From: Chloroflexota bacterium | GTDB lineage: Bacteria > Chloroflexota > Limnocylindria > Limnocylindrales > CSP1-4 | Direction: 5' to 3' | Length of the DNA: 6,936 nt | NCBI GenBank assembly: GCA_021785115.1 | Contig: JAJYGO010000186.1 | Coordinates: 1 to 6,936 of the forward strand | In this document: piece by piece, positions 1 through 5,513 of the stretch | How positions within the stretch are numbered: position 1 is the stretch's first letter | Layout of the letters: the number at the start of each line of letters is the position of its first letter | Translations under genes and position numbers: made by a program | The notes under the pieces: model-generated | What the model was told of the DNA's origin: nothing | Seen by the model: only the letters and a program-made list of their open reading frames with translations | The model's database searches: none

Positions 1-323
1 GCCTGGCCATCGAGATGGCCCCCTACGGGATCACGGTCAACGCGATCATGCCCGGCATGACCAAGACCGACATGCTGGTCGACTCGTTCGAGGCGCGAGG
101 ATTGAACCTCGACGACATGCTCGGGCTGATCCCATCAGGACGGTTCGCAATGCCGGCGGATCACGCCGCCCTGGTCGGGTGGTTCGCATCCGACCAAGCG
201 GAGCAGGTCACCGGCCAGCTGGTTTCCGTCGACGGTGGCCAATCGCAGCTGATGCCGCTGCAGGTGGCCCCCGCGACCCCCGGCGCGCGCGCCGCGACGC
301 CGACCGGAGCCGATCATCCCTGA
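1..323 (+). CDS. C-terminal part of an SDR-family oxidoreductase (5' end outside window)
   Basis: This is the C-terminal third of a classical short-chain dehydrogenase/reductase, a cytoplasmic NAD(P)-dependent enzyme that oxidises or reduces a hydroxyl/carbonyl. The reading frame is open from base 3 and stops with TGA at 321-323; the Rossmann fold and the YxxxK active site lie upstream of the window. The visible part carries the motif YGITVNAIMPG, followed by TKTDM, and then the typical end GRFAMPADHAALVGWFAS..VTGQLVSVDGG. This is the pattern of FabG-like SDRs that act on sugars or polyols. After the DGG motif the protein continues for roughly 25 residues rich in Ala, Pro and Thr, which is longer than the usual short SDR tail. 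The next gene on the same strand starts 45 bases downstream with its own Shine-Dalgarno, so the two are probably co-transcribed. The family call is secure; the substrate is unknown. Confidence 0.88.
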   Translation, partial: LAIEMAPYGITVNAIMPGMTKTDMLVDSFEARGLNLDDMLGLIPSGRFAMPADHAALVGWFASDQAEQVTGQLVSVDGGQSQLMPLQVAPATPGARAATPTGADHP

Positions 324-368
324 CGCCCGCACGGCAACCCGCCGCACTCACGAGACCTGGAGCGAGCG

Positions 369-1658
369 ATGTCGGAGTCGAATACGAGAGCCGGCCGTCG
401 TCGAGCCGACGAGCCCATCAGCTCGCGCCGCAGCGCGGTCGGGGTCGCGGCGCTGACCGCGTACGCCACGGCTGCTGGGGTCCGGGACCCACAGCTCTCG
501 GTCGCCGTCGGCGCCCCAACCGAGAGATCGCTGCCCGAACTCGGGTTTCACATCGGCAGGATCGCGCCGTTGCCCGATCAGGCGGTCGATCGGATCCGTT
601 CGCTTGGCCCCAGCCACGTCCGCGTGGATGTGCGTCTGCGGGCCGACGGGTGGGAACGGGATCTGTTCGCCGCGTCCGAACTCGCTCGCCGCATCGGCTG
701 CCGTCTCGAACTGGGGGTCCGCTGGGATGGCGACCTGGATAGCGGCGCGGTCAGCGACCTGGTGCAGAGCGTGCCCGGCGACGGCATCCTGCGTCGCGTG
801 CTGGTCCTGGGTTCCGGAACCTCTATTGCGCGCCGCGCTGACCAGCAGCTGATCCGCGATCTGGCGCGGGCGCGGTTTCCCGATGTCGATGTGCTCGCCT
901 CGGCCGGTGGCGACTTCGTGATCCTCAATCGGGGCTGGGAGGAGATCGGGGGCGCGGACGGTGTGTCCTACGCGATCCAGGCACAGGTCCACGCTTCGGA
1001 CGACCTGTCCGTGATCGAGAGTCTCGACGGCCAGGCGGCCACGGTCATCACCGCTGTCGCGAAGGGAGGTGGCCTGACGGTCGCAGTCAGCTCAGTCTCC
1101 CTCGGTGCCGGCGGCCCGGATGATGCGCCCGATCCGCGCCAGCCATCGCTTTTCGGCGCGTGCTGGGTCCTGGGGAGCATCTCCGCGCTTGCCGGGGCCG
1201 GCGCTCAATCCGTGACGTACGTGGGACTCGTCGGTGCGGCCGGCCTGGTCGATGGCGGCAGCGCGAACGACCTCGGCGATCGCCGCGCCGGCAGCCTCGT
1301 ATTCCCCGCCTACCACGTGTTCGCCGACCTCGCCGACCTCGCCGACGTGCCGTCGGTTCGCCTGCTCGCGACAACGACGACTGGCGATCTGCCCAGCGCG
1401 GTCCTCGGCGTGGCCTCCGACCGTCGCGTCCGCCTCCTCGTCGGCAACCTGTCCAGTCGGGCGGTGCACGCCGTGATCTCGGGCCTCGGCCCTGGACCCG
1501 TCACTCAACGACTGCTCGGCTCATCAACCGCGTCGGATGCGTGCCGCGATCCCGAGCGATTCCGATCCGCCTCGGTCGAGCGGCCGACGATCGACGGGCA
1601 GATCACGATCGACCTGGAGCCGTTTGCGATCGCGACGATCAGCCAGCATCCTGGCTGA
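369..1658 (+). CDS. apnL: ApnL-like protein: TIM-barrel plus C-terminal domains only, N-terminal domain absent
   Basis: The 429-residue product resembles the central and C-terminal parts of D-apionate lactonase ApnL, the enzyme that opens D-apionolactone in apiose catabolism. Recognisable blocks are LPELGFHIG (55-63), SLGPSHVRVDVRL (78-90), DGVSYAIQAQVHASDD (197-212), DPRQPSLFGACWVLGS (255-270) and GSLVFPAYHVFADL (308-321). A beta-rich C-terminal stretch follows, ending in IDLEPFAIATI. Residues 1-40 are Arg- and Ala-rich and match nothing I know. The start is supported by GGAG at 359-362, six bases before the ATG. The expected ApnL N-terminal domain is missing here, but a matching domain is encoded convergently at 1666-2469. 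At the place where I recall FTELNR in ApnL the protein has FVILNR (183-188). Where I recall TYYETxGW it has TYVGLVGA (283-290). Two acidic residues are therefore probably missing, and activity is doubtful. The family match is from memory of the motifs; it could be a pseudoenzyme or a subunit. Confidence 0.72.
   Translation: MSESNTRAGRRRADEPISSRRSAVGVAALTAYATAAGVRDPQLSVAVGAPTERSLPELGFHIGRIAPLPDQAVDRIRSLGPSHVRVDVRLRADGWERDLFAASELARRIGCRLELGVRWDGDLDSGAVSDLVQSVPGDGILRRVLVLGSGTSIARRADQQLIRDLARARFPDVDVLASAGGDFVILNRGWEEIGGADGVSYAIQAQVHASDDLSVIESLDGQAATVITAVAKGGGLTVAVSSVSLGAGGPDDAPDPRQPSLFGACWVLGSISALAGAGAQSVTYVGLVGAAGLVDGGSANDLGDRRAGSLVFPAYHVFADLADLADVPSVRLLATTTTGDLPSAVLGVASDRRVRLLVGNLSSRAVHAVISGLGPGPVTQRLLGSSTASDACRDPERFRSASVERPTIDGQITIDLEPFAIATISQHPG
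1639..1658. terminator. Candidate bidirectional hairpin between convergent genes
   Basis: A perfect inverted repeat has an 8-bp stem (TCAGCCAG / CTGGCTGA) and a 4-base loop (CATC). It includes the last codons and the TGA stop of the + strand gene and begins 7 bases beyond the stop of the - strand gene ending at 1666. A compact hairpin between two tail-to-tail genes can serve both transcripts. There is no T-run on either side, so it would be an imperfect intrinsic terminator or an mRNA 3'-end stabiliser; part of it is also constrained by coding. The repeat is certain, the function is inferred. Confidence 0.45.
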
Positions 1659-1665
1659 CGAGAGG

Positions 1666-2469
1666 TCAGGTCGGCAGCTGACGAACCCGCATCGAAAGCG
1701 ACTGCCGGAGGTTGTCGCCGGACCGCGCCATCCGGGGCCTCGGGAGCGCGAGCGGCGTCGAGTAGATCTTGAACGACGCGTCAGTCCAGTTCCGTTGGTC
1801 CTCCATTTCGAACAGGTCGCCGGCGAATCCGAACTCGATCTCGTGGTCGCCGGGGAGCGCAATCCCCAACCGCTCGAATGCAGGAAACAGCGGCAAGATG
1901 AGCTCGCCCTCGATCAACTGTGGTCCGATCAGCTCGGGCAGCGCTCCCGACGTGGCCCCCGACGGTCCGACGGCAACGTAGCGGGCACCAGCGTATCCAG
2001 CGGGTGGCAGCAGGACGCAGATGCCGATCCGGTTGTAGCCGAAGTCGGACCGGCAGGTCCCGCTCATCGTGTACTCGAGACCGGCGGCACTGCCGGTGAT
2101 GCCGATGGTGCAGTCGAAGGCAAGTGGCTCGGCCGAGTGCCCCAGATCTGCGGACACCTCCAGACCATCGGCTCCCTGGTTCACGTCGATCCCCCGCAGG
2201 GAGGGTTCGATCGTTTCCCAGGCCGGATCACGAACCGCCACGTGGATGCGCCGGATGATCTCGAGCTTACCCACGCAGAGATAGCGCAACTCGGCGCCGA
2301 GCAGTACGGCCGTGAAAGGGCCGAATCGGACCAGCCGGCCTTGCGGAGGGGGATCGCCCGACCCGTGCTCGATACTCCGTAGCCACGATGGCCCGTCGGG
2401 CGTCGAGATCGGGCCTCCGGGTCCCGCGAGCGCGCCGTCTGGCTGACCCTGCGGCTCGTGCCTGGTCAC
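1666..2469 (-). CDS. apnL: ApnL-like N-terminal domain as a stand-alone protein
   Basis: The 267-residue product resembles the N-terminal beta-rich domain of D-apionate lactonase. The strongest blocks are GPFTAVLLGAELRYLCVGKLEIIRRIHVAVRD (50-81, interpreted as one domain start), NRIGICVLLP (146-155) and GDLFEMEDQRNWTDASFK (217-234). The last of these is the most characteristic motif of the domain and looks intact. It stops soon after the final strand (RQSLSMRV, 255-262), about where the TIM-barrel would start in a full-length ApnL. The TIM-barrel and C-terminal parts are instead encoded on the opposite strand at 369-1658, with the two stop codons 7 bases apart. The GTG start overlaps the stop of the upstream rbsD-like gene (GTGA) and has a near-ideal Shine-Dalgarno, so translation is probably coupled. 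Residues 1-33 are Gly/Pro-rich and outside the domain. It may pair with the TIM-barrel protein as a two-subunit enzyme, or be the remnant of a broken gene. The domain call is from motif memory; the function is uncertain. Confidence 0.72.
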   Translation of the reverse strand: MTRHEPQGQPDGALAGPGGPISTPDGPSWLRSIEHGSGDPPPQGRLVRFGPFTAVLLGAELRYLCVGKLEIIRRIHVAVRDPAWETIEPSLRGIDVNQGADGLEVSADLGHSAEPLAFDCTIGITGSAAGLEYTMSGTCRSDFGYNRIGICVLLPPAGYAGARYVAVGPSGATSGALPELIGPQLIEGELILPLFPAFERLGIALPGDHEIEFGFAGDLFEMEDQRNWTDASFKIYSTPLALPRPRMARSGDNLRQSLSMRVRQLPT

Positions 2470-2918
2470 GCGACCTCCTTCACGGGCGGAGTCGGGAGTT
2501 GACCCGACGAACCCGTGAGGAACTCGGGGGGGACCCCGGCGATCAGGAGCACGTTGCCAAATGGCGTGTACTCGCCCGTTCGAACCACGGCCTTGGCATC
2601 CCGTACCCGATCCTTCAGCTCCGACTGTCGGACGCGACGACCCGGGACGCCATGCAGGACGCTCTCGATCTCAGCGAGCAGCATCGGGTTCTCCGTCGTC
2701 ATCTCTTCGGCCACCTCGTATCCCTCCACCGCCAGCTCAGTGAGCACGGCCACGAGCACCTCGGTGAGCCGAGGCAGGTTCGGCCGGACGGCGAGATCGA
2801 TGCGGTGGGCATCGCGCGGGACTGCGTAGCCGGCGTCCACGAGCGCGAGTGTGTCGGTGTGCCCGATGCCGGCCACGGCAGCCGACAAACCCTGATGGAG
2901 CAGTGACGTCTTCTTCAT
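2466..2918 (-). CDS. rbsD: RbsD/FucU-family D-ribose pyranase-like sugar mutarotase
   Basis: The 150-residue product aligns by eye along its length with D-ribose pyranase, the cytoplasmic enzyme that interconverts pyranose and furanose forms of ribose beside ribose ABC importers. It has the family start MKKTSLLHQGLSAAVAGIGH, the signature GHTD with His20, VDAG with Asp28, then RIDLAV (39-44) and the end block RTGEYTPFGNVLLIAGV (113-129). Two changes stand out against the family as I remember it. The active-site His expected near residue 98 is not present (QSELKDR, 98-104), and the Tyr expected two residues before the conserved Asn122 is Phe120. About 20 residues extend past the usual end. The start is supported by GGGAGG seven bases before the ATG. 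It sits 61 bases after the hydrolase gene and overlaps the next gene by four bases. The family is secure; the exact substrate is not, and binding may differ from ribose. Confidence 0.88.
   Translation of the reverse strand: MKKTSLLHQGLSAAVAGIGHTDTLALVDAGYAVPRDAHRIDLAVRPNLPRLTEVLVAVLTELAVEGYEVAEEMTTENPMLLAEIESVLHGVPGRRVRQSELKDRVRDAKAVVRTGEYTPFGNVLLIAGVPPEFLTGSSGQLPTPPVKEVA
2474..2480 (-). promoter_or_regulatory. Strong Shine-Dalgarno fixing the GTG start at 2469
   Basis: On the - strand AAGGAGG lies 4 bases before the GTG at 2469-2467, inside the last codons of the upstream rbsD-like gene. Together with the GTGA overlap it supports the GTG as the real start and implies translational coupling between the two genes. 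Confidence 0.7.
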
Positions 2919-2979
2919 TGCTCATCCTCCCGAGTGAGCGCCCGATCCCGGCGGCTCCCGCCTCGAAGTCCGACGGTCG

Positions 2980-4677
2980 CTACGAGGCAAGGATCTGCAA
3001 TTGGACCTGGGATACGTGATGCGCGTCGTGGGCGAGGACAAACGACGCCGCACGCCGCTGAGATGGCGCGGCCATCGACGGAGCGACCTCCACCTGCGGG
3101 TTGATCTCGAAGCGCGGGAAGGATCCGGCCGTCACGTGCACGCGAAGTCTCGATCCTGCCTTGATCCGGACGGCCGTCGACCCGAGCTCGACCTGGATCA
3201 GGCGGAAGCCGGCCGAAGGCCAGCCCCCGATCTCGACCCTGACGATCCCCTCGACGACGTTCACGGACCGACGGCCCTCGACCACGCACAGCCGGGCGAC
3301 GATGTCCGCCGTCGGCGCATCCGAGTTCATCCACAGGCGGGCCACCACGGGCCCGACCGCGAGCAGGTCGTGCGCCACCGGACGGCTCGTGTAGATGAGC
3401 ACGTCGCGACGCTGCTCGATAAGCGCCTGATCGTGCGGTCCGATCGGCGAAACCTCAGGGAAGCAGCACGACCTGCCCCCGAGGCTCGGGACGGGTGCCG
3501 CCGCGTCGTAGGCAAACCAATCGGGACTCCCGCGCCCCGTCACATCCTGCTCTCCATCCGCGATCATCCGGCCGTTCCCGCCGACTGAGGCGGCATCGCC
3601 GTCGCTTCCGAGGTGCCAGATCAGGGGGCGGGTCGGTGTCGGCGGCCAGCTCGGGGCCTCCCGCCAGGCGTTGTCGCCAAGAACGAAGTACCGGACACTC
3701 GGCCCTTGTGCCTTCCGAGCCTGCCCGGCCGACAGGTGCCGTCGGAAGAAGGCGACCTGGGCGTCGTCGACGATCTTGCGGTCGGCATCCTCGCCGAAAT
3801 CGCCGTCTCCGATCCGGGCTCCCCAGGGGACATGTGACCAGGGTCCGACCAGAAGCTGTTGCTCCGCTGCGTCCTTGCGGCTCGCGAGGCCTGCGTACGT
3901 GTCCAGCGCGCCATCGAGAAACGCGTCCCACCAGCCTGTCACATGCAGAGCTGGAACCTCGATGAGCTGGCGCTGGGCCCTTGCACTGACCGTGTCCCAC
4001 CAGGGGTCGTCAAGCCGATGTTCGAGCCACGACCGATAGAACGATGTCTCCAGCGCATCGGGGAGTAGCCGAGAGGGTGCCTCGGTGCCATACCAGCCCA
4101 GCGGGTCAGCCAACCGGCTGCGAAGCTCGCGCTCGAGCGCGGTGTTGCCTGATCGGCGCGCAGATTCGAGAGCAAGGCTGGCGGCCCACCATGCCGCGAA
4201 TGCGATCTCGAATACCCCGTCCGTGAAGAGCATCCCGCCGCGAAGATCGAAGGGGCTGATCGCCGGGCAGATCGCCCGCAGCGAGGGCGGCCTTGTCGCG
4301 GCCGCCAGCAGCTGGGCGTAGCCGCCGTATGACGCGCCGTACGTTCCGACGTGCCCAGTCGACCCCTCGAGTCCCGCTGCCCATTCAATGGTGTCGTGGC
4401 CATCGGCGGCTTCGTTGACAAACGGTTCGAATGTGCCTTCAGAGTCGTAGCGCCCCCGAACGTCCTGGACGACGACGATGAACCCTTGCTGCGCGTACCA
4501 GGCCGGATGCGCCAGGTTCGCCTGCGTGCCAAACCCACGTCCGTACGGGGTCCGCAGCACCAGGACGGGGAGAGGGCGATCCTGGATCCCGGGCCGGTAG
4601 ATGTCGGCAATCAGCTGACAGCCATCGTGCATCGACGCACGGACAGCCCGCTCGATCGTGAGACCCGGGAGCTGCAT
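2980..4677 (-). CDS. CocE/NonD-family alpha/beta hydrolase (X-Pro dipeptidyl-peptidase S15-like)
   Basis: The 565-residue product has the usual length and layout of CocE/NonD hydrolases: an S15-type alpha/beta-hydrolase domain with a helical cap, then a C-terminal jelly-roll. Members hydrolyse esters, amides or X-Pro peptides. The nucleophile is Ser116 in YGASYGGY (113-120). The likely acid is Asp251 in VTGWWDAFLDG (246-256) and the likely base His282 in GPWSHVPWG (278-286). Family-typical blocks LRTPYGRG (41-48) and QDVRGRYDSEG (71-81) precede the nucleophile; the second normally helps form the oxyanion region. The C-terminal domain begins at about residue 400 and includes RLWMNSDAPTADIVARLCVV. 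There is no signal peptide, so it acts inside the cell. The ATG is 9 bases after the SDR stop, with GAGGG overlapping that TGA, so the two are translationally linked. In this sugar-uptake setting, removal of an acyl or amide group from the imported compound is a reasonable inference, but no substrate can be read from the sequence. Confidence 0.88.
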   Translation of the reverse strand: MQLPGLTIERAVRASMHDGCQLIADIYRPGIQDRPLPVLVLRTPYGRGFGTQANLAHPAWYAQQGFIVVVQDVRGRYDSEGTFEPFVNEAADGHDTIEWAAGLEGSTGHVGTYGASYGGYAQLLAAATRPPSLRAICPAISPFDLRGGMLFTDGVFEIAFAAWWAASLALESARRSGNTALERELRSRLADPLGWYGTEAPSRLLPDALETSFYRSWLEHRLDDPWWDTVSARAQRQLIEVPALHVTGWWDAFLDGALDTYAGLASRKDAAEQQLLVGPWSHVPWGARIGDGDFGEDADRKIVDDAQVAFFRRHLSAGQARKAQGPSVRYFVLGDNAWREAPSWPPTPTRPLIWHLGSDGDAASVGGNGRMIADGEQDVTGRGSPDWFAYDAAAPVPSLGGRSCCFPEVSPIGPHDQALIEQRRDVLIYTSRPVAHDLLAVGPVVARLWMNSDAPTADIVARLCVVEGRRSVNVVEGIVRVEIGGWPSAGFRLIQVELGSTAVRIKAGSRLRVHVTAGSFPRFEINPQVEVAPSMAAPSQRRAASFVLAHDAHHVSQVQLQILAS

Positions 4678-4686
4678 GCCACGCCC

Positions 4687-5442
4687 TCAGCGGATCGTAT
4701 GGCCGCCGTCGGCGACGAACATGGCGCCCGTGGAATAGGTGGACTCATCCGAGGCCAGGTGCACGGCGAGGCCCGTGTATTCCTCGGGCTGGCCGACGCG
4801 CCCCAGCGGAATGCCCGCGATGATCGTCGCCCTCATGGCCTCGTCGGCAAGGAGGCCCGAGATCAGAGGGCCGTCGGTGGCGCCGGGCACCAGGGTGTTC
4901 ACGCGGATTCCGTCCGCGGCATAGTCGGTCGCGAGCACGCGAGTGAGGGAATGCACACCTGCCTTGGAGGCGGAATAGGCAGTATACGAGCGCCCGGATC
5001 CGCAGATCCCGGTCGGTGATCCGATGTTCACGATCGACCCGCCCCCGGACGCGAGCATCGCGCGGAGGGCGTGCTTGCAGGTCAGGAAGACACCGGTGAG
5101 GTTGATCGATATGGTCTGATCCCAGATCTCAAGGGGCAGTTCGTGTGCCCGGCGATCCTGCCCGTGGAGCTGGACGGCCGCCGAAGTCACGAGGATGTCC
5201 AGGCCGCCAAACTCCTCGACCACGCGCTGGATCGCGGCGGCGATGCTTGCCTCGTTCGCGACGTCCGCCTGGATGGCGATGACCCCGTCCGCTTCCGCGG
5301 CAAGGGTGTCCAGGGACGACTGGGTTCGACCGATCGCCGCGACTCGCGCACCCTCGCGCGCGTACCGGAGGGCGATGGCCCGTCCGATCCCACTGCCCGC
5401 CCCCGTCACGGCCGCCCGCTTGCCGGACAGTCGACCAGACAT
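4687..5442 (-). CDS. Short-chain dehydrogenase/reductase (classical, FabG-like)
   Basis: This is a complete 251-residue classical SDR. The cofactor motif TGAGSGIG is at 13-20, Asp60 is in the ADV motif, Asn114 in INLTG, catalytic Ser142 in NIGSPTG, and Tyr156/Lys160 in YSASK. The end VADGGHTIR is typical. Strand beta-2 ends in IGRTQ (38-41) rather than in an acidic residue, which suggests NADP(H) over NAD(H). The usual NNAG motif is replaced by TSAA (86-89). The frame is open further upstream to 5607, but those extra residues are not SDR-like and would overlap the binding-protein gene. The ATG at 5442 has AGGAGG five bases upstream. It follows the sugar-binding protein gene by 71 bases containing a strong hairpin and precedes the hydrolase by 9 bases. 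Likely role: oxidising the imported sugar, perhaps to the lactone that an ApnL-like enzyme would open; this is inferred from neighbours. Confidence 0.92.
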   Translation of the reverse strand: MSGRLSGKRAAVTGAGSGIGRAIALRYAREGARVAAIGRTQSSLDTLAAEADGVIAIQADVANEASIAAAIQRVVEEFGGLDILVTSAAVQLHGQDRRAHELPLEIWDQTISINLTGVFLTCKHALRAMLASGGGSIVNIGSPTGICGSGRSYTAYSASKAGVHSLTRVLATDYAADGIRVNTLVPGATDGPLISGLLADEAMRATIIAGIPLGRVGQPEEYTGLAVHLASDESTYSTGAMFVADGGHTIR

Positions 5443-5447
5443 CGAAA

Positions 5448-5453
5448 CCTCCT
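5448..5453 (-). promoter_or_regulatory. Shine-Dalgarno deciding the SDR start
   Basis: AGGAGG on the - strand ends five bases before the ATG at 5442-5440. It selects this start over the longer open frame that begins at 5607 inside the preceding gene. Confidence 0.75.
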
Positions 5454-5462
5454 GGAATGGGT

Positions 5463-5496
5463 AACCGGGCCCGGGGAGGAGCTCTCGGGCCCGGTT
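5463..5496 (-). promoter_or_regulatory. GC-rich intercistronic hairpin after the binding-protein gene
   Basis: A perfect 11-bp inverted repeat (AACCGGGCCCG / CGGGCCCGGTT) with a 12-base loop fills the short gap between the sugar-binding protein stop (5514) and the SDR start (5442). There is no U-run. Such hairpins after ABC binding-protein genes are known to protect the upstream mRNA or partly terminate transcription, so that the binding protein is made in excess over later gene products. On the - strand the loop contains CUCCU, complementary to part of the downstream AGGAGG ribosome binding site. The hairpin itself is certain; its role is inferred. Confidence 0.65.
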
Positions 5497-5513
5497 GGTG
5501 ATGCGCGAATGCG

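Noticed and set aside
348..992. Open frame of 214 codons on the - strand
   Set aside because: It lies antisense to the ApnL-like TIM-barrel gene, shows no recognisable domain, and the + strand frame has clear family motifs.
1322..1346. Three near-tandem 9-base units encoding Ala-Asp-Leu repeats
   Set aside because: They are short, in frame and within a helix-like part of the ApnL-like protein; simple codon-level repetition is enough to explain them.
1537..2382. Long open frame of 281 codons on the + strand
   Set aside because: It is antisense to the ApnL-like N-terminal-domain gene, has an Arg/Asp-rich composition without any family motif, and has no good ribosome binding site; it is a by-product of high GC content.
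2950..2962. Small GGCGG/CCGCC inverted repeat between the hydrolase and rbsD-like genes
   Set aside because: A 5-bp stem with a 3-base loop is expected by chance at this GC content, and the genes on both sides appear to belong to one operon.
4351..5019. Open frame of 222 codons on the + strand
   Set aside because: It runs antisense across the junction of the SDR and hydrolase genes, both of which have intact catalytic motifs on the - strand.
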